NCBI RefSeq assembly: GCF_006228125.1
Contig: NZ_VDFY01000191.1
Span: 1-49,301 of the forward strand
Source of the DNA: Micromonospora orduensis
Lineage (GTDB): Bacteria; Actinomycetota; Actinomycetes; Mycobacteriales; Micromonosporaceae
DNA length: 49,301 nt
Direction of reading: 5' to 3'
Shown: one piece after another, positions 1 to 8,129 of the stretch
How positions within the stretch are numbered: position 1 is the first letter of the stretch
How the letters are laid out: each line of letters begins with the position of its first letter
Program-made: the position numbers and the translations under genes
Notes under the pieces: model-generated
What the model was told of the DNA's origin: nothing
Databases searched by the model: none
What the model saw: only the letters and a program-made list of their open reading frames with translations

Positions 1-112
1 GCCACCGAGCCGCCCGCCACGACGTCCACATCGTCACAGCCGCCACCAGCAACAAGCCGAACAGCAACACCAAGAAAACGAAGACCCCGAATAGCCCGAG
101 GCCACGACGCAC
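1..112 (-). CDS. possible N-terminus of a small membrane protein (partial, uncertain)
   Basis: Reading the minus strand from a GTG at 112 gives an uninterrupted frame to the window edge. After two arginines it runs into about 20 strongly hydrophobic residues (L, F, V, G, A), then a tryptophan- and arginine-rich stretch, which is the pattern of a membrane anchor with positive flanks. No ribosome binding site is visible and the gene is cut by the window, so no function can be given. An alternative is the plus-strand frame ending in TAA at 118, a K/T/N/P-rich tail with good GC3 that could be the C-terminus of another protein. Only one of the two can be real; I lean slightly to the membrane frame because of its hydrophobic pattern. 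Confidence 0.3.
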   Translation of the reverse strand, partial: MRRGLGLFGVFVFLVLLFGLLLVAAVTMWTSWRAARW

Positions 113-190
113 AGGTTAAAGATCAAGCTAGGCCGTGTTTCAGAAGTGCTCGTGTTGGGCCCTACTCGGAACGATGGGTAGCCTGCCGGG

Positions 191-697
191 ATGGCAATGG
201 TTGTCACCTACCTGGAGATGAACAACGCCAAGGACCTGCGACCTGGGAAGGTGGTGCCGGATCTTCTCCTACGGCGCGTTGACGGTGGCCTGCCGCTCGT
301 GCGTGCCACCAATGCTCAGGTCGGAGCCCCCTACGGGTGGCGGAGTGCCTCTCGGACGAACAAGGAGTGGCAGGAGCTGATGCGGTGTCGTCCGCTGCGC
401 CAGTACCGGTTCCTCACCCTGAAGGACGAGACCGTGGGGGTTGCAAATGTGGAACCCCAGCCTGACGGAGATGTAGAGATCACGGCCTTTGGACTGTTGC
501 CCGAATATGTCGGGATGGGTCTCGGCGGCCATGCGCTGACGCTGACCATCAGGCAAGCATGGGACAGTGAAGCCGTGGAGTCTCCGGCTGTCCGCAGGGT
601 TTGGCTGCACACATGCTCGTTGGACCATCCGAACGCACTACGCAACTATCAGCGACGCGGCTTGACTGCCTATCGCACCGAGGTCGAAGTCGAGTAG
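191..697 (+). CDS. GNAT-family N-acetyltransferase
   Basis: A 168-residue protein with the layout of a GNAT acetyl-CoA-dependent acetyltransferase. The acetyl-CoA loop (motif A) is GMGLGGHAL around residues 117-125, preceded by a beta strand giving ITAFGLLPEY. The C-terminal segment has the GNAT pattern HPNALRNYQRRGL, where the conserved Asn/Tyr helix precedes the last strands. The acceptor substrate cannot be told from sequence. The ATG at 191 follows TAGCCT by only a few bases and has no clear Shine-Dalgarno, so translation could be near-leaderless. It stands alone: the next gene is convergent and about 230 bases away. Confidence 0.8.
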   Translation: MAMVVTYLEMNNAKDLRPGKVVPDLLLRRVDGGLPLVRATNAQVGAPYGWRSASRTNKEWQELMRCRPLRQYRFLTLKDETVGVANVEPQPDGDVEITAFGLLPEYVGMGLGGHALTLTIRQAWDSEAVESPAVRRVWLHTCSLDHPNALRNYQRRGLTAYRTEVEVE

Positions 698-928
698 TTT
701 GTCGGCTCAGGCCGAATCAAGCTGGCGAGTACGCGCGTGTCGGCACCCGTACGCGATCCGGCGACAGGAGTGGAAATACTTCAGCGATCGTTCCCTCGGT
801 TACGCCCTCGTTGGCGCCGGTCGGCTCGGCGGCATCGCCCGTTCCCGCTGAAGCGTCGCGGGGAGGGCGTCCCAGGCACCTCGGCGATGCCCTGATCCTC
901 GGCCCCGACGCGCTCCAGCCGCCACGGA
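698..928. other. intergenic region without a supported gene
   Basis: About 230 bases between the stop of the acetyltransferase and the stop of the convergent ArsR-type gene. Open frames here are short and lack coding character. The only notable item is a 25-base motif at 840-864 that recurs at 3277-3301. Confidence 0.5.
840..864 (+). repeat. 25-bp direct repeat, copy 1 (mate at 3277-3301)
   Basis: Matches the segment at 3277-3301 at 22 of 25 positions by hand alignment. Both contain CCGCTGA and end in TCGCGGGGA. The two copies are in the same orientation and bracket the ArsR/MFS pair. Function unknown. Confidence 0.5.
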
Positions 929-1891
929 TCAGTCACCGAGGAGCGCGTCACCTCGCCGGGTCCGCACGTAGAAGACCAGACGCCCGGCTCGCTGCCGAGT
1001 GACCAGGCCGGCGGCCGTGAGCCGCGAGAGGTGCGCCGAGACTCCGCTCGGGATCAGCCCGGTGCGGCGGGCCAGCGACGTCGTCGTCGGAGTCGTCAGC
1101 TCGGCCAGCAGGGCTGCGCGAGCCTGGCCGATCACGGGGGCGAGATCGGCGCCGGGCGTGTCGCTGTGCCACATCGAGCCCACGCCCCGAGCGGGGTATC
1201 GCAGCACCGGAGCCCACGGCTCGGACGCCTTGACGAAGACGTTCGGCCACGCGAACAGTGACGGCACGAGCACAAGGCCACGACCACCGAGTGCGTACCC
1301 CCGGTCCAGATTGGGCCGGTCCACCGACAGGACATCGTCGGACCAGGAGATCGCGGGATCGAGTTCAGGAAACATCCGGTGCGGGCCGTCGTCCGCCAGC
1401 CGCCGCGCCCGAAACATCACGTCGGCCTCCAGGATCCCCCGGATCCGCCCCCAGTGCGGCGCCAGCGTGAGCCCCCAGTAGCTGCGCATCTGGGCCACGA
1501 TCGCCGGCAGGGCCCGGCGCGGCGCGCGGCGCAGGTCGGACAGCGAGGCCGGCAGCCGGTCGCCGTACACCGTCTCCAGGTCCTGACGCACGAGTGCCGT
1601 CGGTGTGTGCCGCACCGCTGCGAACTCGGCCTCGGGCTCGGCGACGGGTGAGTACGGCGCCGGCGCGAGGAAGCCCGGCAGCTTCTGGTCGGGCGCGATC
1701 ACCAGGTCGCGCAGTTGACGAAGGTCGGGTGCGGCGAGCACCGCGGCCCGGTGCCGGGTCACCCAGGGCAGGTGTACGGCGTGCGCGCCCGGATCGCGCA
1801 GGACGCGCAGGCTCGCGACGACCTCCCAGGCGGGGGAGATCGCGAACCTGATGCTCGCGAGATCGGCCAGGGACAACGACAACCGCAGCAT
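929..1891 (-). CDS. ArsR-type helix-turn-helix regulator with long N-terminal domain (DUF5937-like)
   Basis: A 320-residue protein. The last ~65 residues form an ArsR/SmtB-type winged helix: an alanine/leucine helix, then TSLARRTGLIPSGVSAHLSR as helix-turn-helix, then a wing (AGLVTRQRAGRLVFYVRT). The first ~240 residues are an unrelated helical domain of the kind annotated DUF5937 in actinomycetes, so the protein is about three times the length of a classical ArsR repressor. The ATG at 1891 is chosen because GTGGAG lies about 8 bases upstream and the long upstream in-frame extension runs antisense through the exporter gene. It is divergent from the MFS gene, with a perfect inverted repeat between them, so it probably represses itself and the exporter. 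No metal-binding cysteine pair is evident, so an organic ligand is more likely than a metal (inference). Confidence 0.8.
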   Translation of the reverse strand: MLRLSLSLADLASIRFAISPAWEVVASLRVLRDPGAHAVHLPWVTRHRAAVLAAPDLRQLRDLVIAPDQKLPGFLAPAPYSPVAEPEAEFAAVRHTPTALVRQDLETVYGDRLPASLSDLRRAPRRALPAIVAQMRSYWGLTLAPHWGRIRGILEADVMFRARRLADDGPHRMFPELDPAISWSDDVLSVDRPNLDRGYALGGRGLVLVPSLFAWPNVFVKASEPWAPVLRYPARGVGSMWHSDTPGADLAPVIGQARAALLAELTTPTTTSLARRTGLIPSGVSAHLSRLTAAGLVTRQRAGRLVFYVRTRRGDALLGD

Positions 1892-1908
1892 CAGATTCGC
1901 TCCACGAG

Positions 1909-1928
1909 GATTCACCGTAGTATGAATC
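1909..1928. promoter_or_regulatory. inverted repeat, likely operator of the ArsR-type regulator
   Basis: GATTCA, 8-bp spacer, TGAATC: a perfect 6-8-6 inverted repeat between the two divergent start codons. The size and TTCA/TGAA core resemble ArsR/SmtB operators. It overlaps a possible ATG at 1922, which argues that the MFS protein starts downstream. Confidence 0.55.
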
Positions 1929-1966
1929 GTTGGCGCGTGCGGGTGGCCGACGTCGATGGTCCGGGC

Positions 1967-3226
1967 ATGTCGATCCCACACGTCCGTGGCCGTAGCCGGG
2001 ACGCCGCCCGTGCCCTGCCCCGCGACTTCGCTCGCTACCTCGTCGCCGCTGTCGCTGCGAAGGGCGGCTTCAACATCGCCAAGGTGGCGGTGCCGCTCGT
2101 CGCCATCACATCGCTCGGCGCTGGTCCGGGCGCGGCGGGTTCGCTCGCCGCTGCCGGCACCGCTCCCTTCCTCCTGCTTGGCCTGCCGGCCGGCGCGTGG
2201 CTGGATCGGGTCGCTCGTCGCCCGGTCATGATCGCAATGGATCTGATCCGTTTCGCGCTGATCGGCTCGGTGCCGATCGCCGCCGCGGCCTCCGCGCTGA
2301 CCATGACCCAACTCTGGGTGGTGGTCCTGCTCAACGGCGTCGCGACGGTCTTCTTCGACGTCGCGATGCAGAGTCACCTGCCAGACCTTGTCGGGGGTGG
2401 CGATGGCAGGCGCCTGGTCGCGGCCAACGGACGGCTCGGCGTCGTGGACCAGATGGCGTTGATCGGCGGCCCGGCGCTGGCCGGGTGGCTGATCGGCCTG
2501 TCGACAGCGGCGGTGGTTCTGGTCGCGACGGCACTCGGCTACCTGTGGTCGGCGCTGTGGATCCGCCGCATCGAGCGGCCGGAGCCGCCCCGGGTCGTCG
2601 TACGACGCTCGCTCGCGGCCGAGGTCCGGGAGGGCCTCTCGTTCGTCCGGCGCAATCACGCCCTACGGGCGATAGCCGTGGCCGGCGCGCTCATGAACTT
2701 CGCCACCGCAGGCACGGTCGCGATGCTGCCGCTTCTCCTTGTGGAGGAACTGCACTGGTCGGACAGCCAACTGGGCCTCTTCCTCGCCGCCGGCGGAACC
2801 GGTGGTCTGTTCGGGGCACTGTCTGGTGAGCGGTTGTCGAGGCGCCTCGGCCCCGGCCGCTCGGTCCTGGGGATCGGGCTGAGCGTCGCCCCGGCCTCGC
2901 TCGTGTTGCCGCTCGTCGGCCAGCCGATACCCGGGCTGGCCGCCGCACTCGCGTGGGCGTTGGTGATCTTCAAGGTCGGCTTCGACGGCGTGGTGTTGAT
3001 GTCGTTCCGCCAGCACGTCACACCGCCACGGCTTCTGGGACGGGTCAACGGGACCCTGCGCGTGATATTCAGCGGGGCGCTCACGCTGGGCGCGGCGACG
3101 GCGGCATCCGTCGGCGCTCACGCCGGTCCGCGCGCCGCCACCTGGGTCGCCTGTGCCGCACTCGCGCTGGTGTGGGTGCCGATCCTGCGCTCACCGATGC
3201 GGCGGCAGACCCTCGGCCCGTCCTGA
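1967..3226 (+). CDS. MFS drug exporter (MFS_3 / EntS-like)
   Basis: About 419 residues with 10-12 hydrophobic helices. The loop GAWLDRVARRPVMIAMDLIR after helix 2 is the MFS motif GxxxDRxxRRxxL. The closest families are EntS/macrolide-efflux-type proton antiporters of the MFS_3 group, which export small molecules across the plasma membrane. The second half begins after a basic loop (VRRSLAAEVREGLSFVRRN), a typical mid-protein feature of this group. The start is uncertain: ATG 1967 is preferred because ATG 1922 lies inside the inverted repeat; neither has a strong ribosome binding site. Divergent transcription with the ArsR-type gene suggests ligand-induced efflux. The substrate is unknown. 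Confidence 0.82.
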   Translation: MSIPHVRGRSRDAARALPRDFARYLVAAVAAKGGFNIAKVAVPLVAITSLGAGPGAAGSLAAAGTAPFLLLGLPAGAWLDRVARRPVMIAMDLIRFALIGSVPIAAAASALTMTQLWVVVLLNGVATVFFDVAMQSHLPDLVGGGDGRRLVAANGRLGVVDQMALIGGPALAGWLIGLSTAAVVLVATALGYLWSALWIRRIERPEPPRVVVRRSLAAEVREGLSFVRRNHALRAIAVAGALMNFATAGTVAMLPLLLVEELHWSDSQLGLFLAAGGTGGLFGALSGERLSRRLGPGRSVLGIGLSVAPASLVLPLVGQPIPGLAAALAWALVIFKVGFDGVVLMSFRQHVTPPRLLGRVNGTLRVIFSGALTLGAATAASVGAHAGPRAATWVACAALALVWVPILRSPMRRQTLGPS

Positions 3227-3276
3227 GACGAGGCTCGTCCGATCCGGCCGACATCAGTCGGCCCGACGGTATTGAT

Positions 3277-3301
3277 CGTTTCCGCTGACGTGTCGCGGGG
3301 A
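3277..3301 (+). repeat. 25-bp direct repeat, copy 2 (mate at 840-864)
   Basis: Second copy of the 25-base motif, 22/25 identical. It ends 29 bases before the lipoprotein ATG, so this copy could be part of a promoter or activator site. Confidence 0.45.
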
Positions 3302-3330
3302 ACTGCTCAGGGCAAGGTGAGGGGGAGAAC

Positions 3331-4083
3331 ATGAGCCGGCACGCACTGCCGCGGACCATCCGAGCGCTGGTCCTACCGTTGCTCGGCACCGTCGCGCTGA
3401 GCACGGCCTGCACCACGGGCGGGGACGAGTCCGATCCGGTGTCGTCGGCCGCGTCGCCGACGACCGCCTCGGCCGGTACGAGCCCGGCCGACCCGCCGTC
3501 CGCGACCGCCAGCGCACCGACGACCATCCCGACGTCGGCCTTCGTCGAGCTGCCCGCCGAGCTGCGGAAGTCGCCCCGACGCACGACGCCCGTCGCCGAG
3601 GCCCTACCAAAACTGTGCGGCAACGAGTTCGGCACCGGGGGCCGGCAGGTCACCGCGAGCGCGGCGATGACTGTCACGTACAAGAAGTCAGGCGAACCTG
3701 ACACCAACGTGCCGCAGGGCATGATCCACCAGACCATCTTCACCTTCGACGGCGACGGCGCCGTGGCCTACCTGCAACGCCTCCGCGACGCGGTGCGGGC
3801 GTGCCCCTCGTACGACCAGGGCGGCAACCCGGTGGCGGTCAAGAGCCGGGCGTTGCCCGGTGTCGGTGACGACGCGTTGCTGGTGTCCCGTACGTGGGCG
3901 GAGACGAGCCTCAACGGCGAGCGGACCGGCGGCGACGCCTCCAGCCAGATCGCCGTGGCCCGGGTCGACGGGGTCGTGACCGTCTTCGACGACCAGGGTT
4001 GGGAAGGCAGCAGCGGCAACCCCGACATCCTGGACCGGACCGTGCGCGACGGCGTGCGGACCATCGACGCCTGGCAGCGCTGA
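3331..4083 (+). CDS. secreted lipoprotein, possibly PknH-type sensor domain
   Basis: 250 residues. A basic N-terminus and a hydrophobic core end in the lipobox LSTAC (Cys about residue 27), so it should be lipid-anchored on the outer face of the membrane. An S/T/A/P-rich linker to about residue 70 precedes a globular domain. That domain contains two cysteines (KLCGNEF and RACPSY) that could pair, and alternating strands and helices like the extracellular PknH-like sensor fold seen in many actinobacterial lipoproteins. The assignment to that fold is inferred from pattern only. A GGGGGAG ribosome site lies just before the ATG. A perfect hairpin follows the stop. Confidence 0.65.
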   Translation: MSRHALPRTIRALVLPLLGTVALSTACTTGGDESDPVSSAASPTTASAGTSPADPPSATASAPTTIPTSAFVELPAELRKSPRRTTPVAEALPKLCGNEFGTGGRQVTASAAMTVTYKKSGEPDTNVPQGMIHQTIFTFDGDGAVAYLQRLRDAVRACPSYDQGGNPVAVKSRALPGVGDDALLVSRTWAETSLNGERTGGDASSQIAVARVDGVVTVFDDQGWEGSSGNPDILDRTVRDGVRTIDAWQR

Positions 4084-4088
4084 CGAAT

Positions 4089-4118
4089 GCGGGGCGGTGC
4101 CCAACGGCACCGCCCCGC
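4089..4118. terminator. bidirectional hairpin terminator
   Basis: GCGGGGCGGTGCC, loop CAAC, GGCACCGCCCCGC: a perfect 13-bp stem with a 4-nt loop between the convergent lipoprotein and subtilase genes. There is no U tract, as is usual in actinomycetes. Confidence 0.75.
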
Positions 4119-4131
4119 GCTCCGTCATGAA

Positions 4132-7100
4132 CTACTGCCAGGCACCCTGCTGGGTGGAGACGAGGTTGCCGGGAATGACAGTGCCGTTGGTGCTCCACTC
4201 GGTGTACGCCCAGAAGTCGCCCTCGGCCAGCGGCCCGTTCGGCTTCAACGTGAAGTTGACGCTCTGACCGCGTTCCGTCGTCGACGGCAGGGTCAACGTG
4301 GCAGGCGAATACGTGGCGTTGCCACCGATGATGGCGTGCCGCAGTTCGAAGTCGACGACCGGGCCGCCGGGCACCTGCGCGAACACGTACGCGGTGTAGC
4401 GCCCCGGCTCGGGCAGGAACTTGTACGCCTGCTCCAGGCTGGTCCAGTACCTGTCACTGCTGTAGACCAGGGTGTCGCCCTTGTAGAGGTAGAGGTCGAG
4501 GTTCGTGTTCGGGTCCTCGGTGGTGGCCTCGACGATGATGCCTGCGGTGTTCGCCGGCACGGTGAAGTCGACAGTCTTCACACCGGAGGCGCTCGGGTCG
4601 AACACGCCACCGTAGACGCCTGCCGGCATCGAGTACGACGTGCGCCGCACCGGCGTGTAGCCGGTGCTGCGACCCGTGAGCGGCCCGGTGAAGCCCGGCT
4701 GGATCATGCCGAAGGAGCCGCTGGTCATCCGGCCGAACTCCTCGCCGTCGTCACCGTACGGCCGGGGGCTGATCCCCCACGGGCGGGCGGCGACCGGGAT
4801 CCGGGCGCTGTGCGCCCTGCCCTTCCAGGTGATCGATCCGGTCACGTACCGGTCCCAGGGGGCGCTGCCCCGGCGCAGCGTGATGGTCACCGTCGCGGAC
4901 TTCCCCGGCGCCAGCGTCACCGACGCCGGCGTGACTGTGACCTTCATGCCGGGCAGGCCGGACACCGACGAACGGTAGGTTTCGCGCTCCTTGCCCACGT
5001 TGGTCAGGGTGCGGCTGAGGGTCACCGGGCGGGTGCCGTCGTACTCGCGCAGCGAGATGGCCGGCAGGTTGAGTTCCTTGCCGTCGGGTGCGGCCCTCTC
5101 GCTGAACCCGGTCAGCTCTGCCGCCGTCGGTTCGATGACCAGTCCGGGGTCCTTGGCCCCGGCCAGGTTGATGAAACCGCTCCCCTGGTCCAGAGGGCTG
5201 CTGGTGCCGACGGTGTCGGTGGCGGTGGTCCGCAGCGCCGAGGCGACCGCGCCCGGCGACCACTGCGGGTGCGTGGCGCGCAGGATCGCCGCCGCCCCGG
5301 CCACGTACGGCGAGGCCATCGAGGTGCCCGAGTACGCGTCGTACTGCCGCCCGAAGTTGCCCGCCGGTGACACCGCGGCGATGATGTCCGACCCCGGCGC
5401 GACCAGGTCAGGCTTGAAGACGCCGAAGGTCACCTTGTCCGGTCCGGTGGAGGAGAAGTCCGCGACGCTGGGTACGCCCGGGACGCTGGAGCCGTCACCG
5501 CCGCTGCGCAGGGACACCGTCGCGTCGGTGGGGTGGCGCATCAGGTAGTTGAACAAGGTGCCGGCCTGCTTCTCGGTCGGCAGGTACACCACCGGGAAGT
5601 TGTAGATCGAGTTGACCCGGTAGTTGCCGACCGGGTCGAACAGCACCATCGCGGCGCCGCCCTTGGCCTTGACCTCGGCGGCGGAGCCGAACGTGTCGGA
5701 CAGCGCGCAGGCGACCACCTTGCCCTTGATCTTGGCAGGGTCGAGGCTGCCCGGTTCGCAGTACACCGCGCCGAGATCCGGTGATCCGGCCTGCTCGCCG
5801 AAGACCATCGCCCGCGAGGCGCCACCGGGCAACGCGTCCAGCGAGCCACCGACCAGCTTCGTGCCGTCACCCAGCTTGACGGTCGCCTCGTCGAGGTTCG
5901 TCACAGCCGCGCCGACAGTGGTCACCCAGGGCGCCGCGTTGCTGATGGCGCCGCTCACGATGCCGGTGTTCCCGGCCGACGCCGCCACGAACACCCCGGA
6001 CAGGGTGGCGTTGAGGAAGGCGATGCCGATGGGGGTGTTGGCCTCCCAGTCGCCGAGCTGCGAGCCGATCGAGAAGTTCAGGACCTGCACGCCGTCGGCG
6101 ACGGCCGCGTCGATGCCGGCGATGATGTCGGCGTCGTAGCCCATGGCGCCCCAGAGCACCTTGTAGACGGCGATCTGGGCGTCCGGCGCCACCCCGGAGA
6201 TCGGGTCGAAGCGCCGGCCGTCGATCGTGACGTCCGAGATCGGCAGGCCCGCCGCCGTGGACGCGGTGTGCGTGCCGTGCCCGGCCATGTCGCGGGCAGA
6301 CAGCACCTCACCCTCGGGTACGGAGCCTCCGCCGGCGAGCCACGTGTCGGCGAAGTACCGCGCACCAACGATCTTGCCGTTGCAGTGCTCGGCCACGAAG
6401 GCGACGCCCGTCTGGCAGGTGCCGCGCCAGCCGGCGGGGGCGGCCATCTTCCTGGCGAACGACGCGCTCTCCGGCCAGATACCGGTGTCCAGGATGCCGA
6501 TCACCATGCCCGCGCCGGTGGCGGGGCCGGGCTTGGCCGGCTTGGCCGTGCGGTCGGCCGGCGACGGGTGGGCCCCGGCCGTGGTGGCGGGGGTCGAGGT
6601 GGCCGGGGCAGCCGCGACGGGCGCCTTCGAGCGGGTGCCGAGGGCCTGTGCGGCGGTGACGGCACGGACACGCGCGTCCGCCCGCAACGCGGTCGCCTGC
6701 TGGGCGGTCAGCTTCGCCGAGAACCCGTTGAAGGCGGTGGTGTACGCCGCCTTGACCTGGACACCGGCCGCGCTGGCGACCGCGGTCCGCTGGGCGTCGA
6801 GGTGGCGGCGGTACGCCTGCGACGGCCCCGACGTCACGTCCAGACGGTTGCCGGGCGCGGGACGGGTCAGCGTCAGCCCCGAGGTCGCGCCGACGTACGT
6901 GGTCAGTGGCTCCTCGGCCAGTTGGACGACGTACACACCCGTTCCGCTCGCGTCGACGGCGGCCTTCGGGCTGTCCGCGCGCTCGCTGTCGGGGCGACGA
7001 TCCGCCCCGTCGGTCAGGGTGACCTTCCGGTCGGACCCGCCCGAGAAGTAGCCCACGCCGCTGTGGGGCGGCCCTTCTCCGGGGGCCGCCGATGCCGATC

Positions 7101-7191
7101 CCGCTACACCGGTTGTGCCGGTGATCATGGCGACGACCAGCGCCGGTAGCGCCAGTCTTCGCAGCCTGTTCCCGCTCGTGCGTGTAGCCAC
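4132..7191 (-). CDS. secreted subtilase (S8, cucumisin-like) with PA domain
   Basis: 1019 residues. A Sec signal peptide ends near ASAAPG (about residue 36). An inhibitor-I9-like propeptide follows (VYVVQLAEEP to about residue 180). The catalytic domain carries Asp235 (GILDTGIWPES), His305 (GHGTHTAS), oxyanion Asn408 (ASAGNTG) and Ser624 (SGTSMASP). A PA-like insertion at about 450-570 lies between the His/Asn and Ser motifs, as in plant-type subtilases, and the wording GILDTGIWPES is typical of that group. After about 690 come Fn3-like/beta-sandwich segments to the C-terminus. The start is GTG 7191 with GGAAGGAG just upstream. It should degrade extracellular protein. A CelR-like palindrome lies about 58 bp upstream of the start, which is unexpected for a protease. 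Confidence 0.92.
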   Translation of the reverse strand: MATRTSGNRLRRLALPALVVAMITGTTGVAGSASAAPGEGPPHSGVGYFSGGSDRKVTLTDGADRRPDSERADSPKAAVDASGTGVYVVQLAEEPLTTYVGATSGLTLTRPAPGNRLDVTSGPSQAYRRHLDAQRTAVASAAGVQVKAAYTTAFNGFSAKLTAQQATALRADARVRAVTAAQALGTRSKAPVAAAPATSTPATTAGAHPSPADRTAKPAKPGPATGAGMVIGILDTGIWPESASFARKMAAPAGWRGTCQTGVAFVAEHCNGKIVGARYFADTWLAGGGSVPEGEVLSARDMAGHGTHTASTAAGLPISDVTIDGRRFDPISGVAPDAQIAVYKVLWGAMGYDADIIAGIDAAVADGVQVLNFSIGSQLGDWEANTPIGIAFLNATLSGVFVAASAGNTGIVSGAISNAAPWVTTVGAAVTNLDEATVKLGDGTKLVGGSLDALPGGASRAMVFGEQAGSPDLGAVYCEPGSLDPAKIKGKVVACALSDTFGSAAEVKAKGGAAMVLFDPVGNYRVNSIYNFPVVYLPTEKQAGTLFNYLMRHPTDATVSLRSGGDGSSVPGVPSVADFSSTGPDKVTFGVFKPDLVAPGSDIIAAVSPAGNFGRQYDAYSGTSMASPYVAGAAAILRATHPQWSPGAVASALRTTATDTVGTSSPLDQGSGFINLAGAKDPGLVIEPTAAELTGFSERAAPDGKELNLPAISLREYDGTRPVTLSRTLTNVGKERETYRSSVSGLPGMKVTVTPASVTLAPGKSATVTITLRRGSAPWDRYVTGSITWKGRAHSARIPVAARPWGISPRPYGDDGEEFGRMTSGSFGMIQPGFTGPLTGRSTGYTPVRRTSYSMPAGVYGGVFDPSASGVKTVDFTVPANTAGIIVEATTEDPNTNLDLYLYKGDTLVYSSDRYWTSLEQAYKFLPEPGRYTAYVFAQVPGGPVVDFELRHAIIGGNATYSPATLTLPSTTERGQSVNFTLKPNGPLAEGDFWAYTEWSTNGTVIPGNLVSTQQGAWQ

Positions 7192-7248
7192 GAGGCTCCT
7201 TCCACCTGCTCCTATGTGGAGCTGCCCTCATCGATCGCGATCCGCCAG

Positions 7249-7262
7249 TGGGAGCGCTCCCC
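7249..7262. promoter_or_regulatory. CelR/CebR-like palindromic operator
   Basis: TGGGAGCGCTCCCC contains the perfect 12-bp palindrome GGGAGCGCTCCC and matches 13 of 14 bases of the known actinomycete CelR/CebR operator TGGGAGCGCTCCCA. It lies in the promoter region of the minus-strand subtilase. The rest of the 210-bp gap (7192-7401) shows no gene. Confidence 0.6.
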
Positions 7263-7401
7263 CACCTAAGCCGTCGACGGTTAATCGTCGATTTGCGCGG
7301 TGTTACGGATCGCCGGTGCGCATGAGATCACGACGTGTCAGCGCGCCTGGATCACTTTTCCGGCGCGGCGGGAGCAGGAGGCACGCCTCGGCGAGGGCCC
7401 G

Positions 7402-8004
7402 TCAGGCCTGGAAGTCGACGAGCAGCTGATCACCCTTCTCGGTCACCCGGAAGTTCACCGGCCGGGCGAGTCCGAACTGGACGAAGCACATGCCCTCGGC
7501 GTGCCAGACCGTGGTGTTGAGGACCAGTGGGTCCCGCTGCGGCACAGGCCTCTGCCCAAGGATGGTGTCGCTGCGCCCGACCTCCAGGTGCACGGTGTAC
7601 GGCGCGTCGACGATCGAGCGCCGCAGCTGCGGGTCAGGGTCGGCCAGCACGGTGTAGAAGCGCAGCGACGCCAGCGCGGCCGGGGTGGCCGTGAGTGGGC
7701 CGGGCAGGGCGAAGTCAAGGACCGACCGGACGTAGCCGGCGCCGCGGTTGTCCGCCAGACGGATGCCCTGCAGGCGCGGCATCGGCTGGGCTGCCTGCCG
7801 CTGCGTGTCCGCGGTCGGGTGCCGGATCTCGGCGCGCCGGACGAAGACCCCGGCCCGACCGAAGGCGCCCGGCGTCGACGCGGATTCCGGTGCGGCAGCC
7901 GCGGAGGCCGGCCCGGCGGGCTGCGAAGGCGTCGGCTCCCGCAGCGGGATCTTCCATCCGATACCGGTCACGGCAGACGTCATGACGAAGCTGCGACGAC
8001 GCAT
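7402..8004 (-). CDS. small exported protein, possible AMIN-like domain
   Basis: 200 residues. The N-terminus MRRRSFVMTSAVTG has a twin-arginine-like RRSF followed by a short hydrophobic stretch, suggesting Tat or Sec export; no lipobox is seen. An Ala/Pro/Ser-rich linker (about 25-65) leads to a beta-rich domain from about 75 that ends in a strand pattern (VNFRVTEKGDQLLVDFQA) like the C-terminal strands of AMIN-like domains. That family call is tentative. ATG 8004 is preferred over an in-frame ATG 17 codons upstream because GGGGGAA lies about 8 bases before it and the twin arginine then falls at the N-terminus. It follows the PIG-L gene in the same direction, 125 bases away. Confidence 0.6.
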   Translation of the reverse strand: MRRRSFVMTSAVTGIGWKIPLREPTPSQPAGPASAAAAPESASTPGAFGRAGVFVRRAEIRHPTADTQRQAAQPMPRLQGIRLADNRGAGYVRSVLDFALPGPLTATPAALASLRFYTVLADPDPQLRRSIVDAPYTVHLEVGRSDTILGQRPVPQRDPLVLNTTVWHAEGMCFVQFGLARPVNFRVTEKGDQLLVDFQA

Positions 8005-8129
8005 TGTGCGTTCCCCCGTGCGAATCGTGCCCGTGCCCCGGGCAGTCGATGGCATCCCCGGAGCGGGCGCTCCAGGGTTCTTTCAGTACGTGGGTCCCGA
8101 CGCCGGCCCGGCCGGCCGGCGCCGGGGAC

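Noticed and set aside
132..150. GGCCGTGTTTCAGAAGTG resembling an IS5-type terminal repeat
   Set aside because: No matching inverted end or transposase remnant was found in the window, so the resemblance alone is too weak.
4087..5370. 427-codon plus-strand open frame opposite the subtilase
   Set aside because: Begins inside a terminator hairpin, has no ribosome site and lies antisense to a catalytically complete protease.
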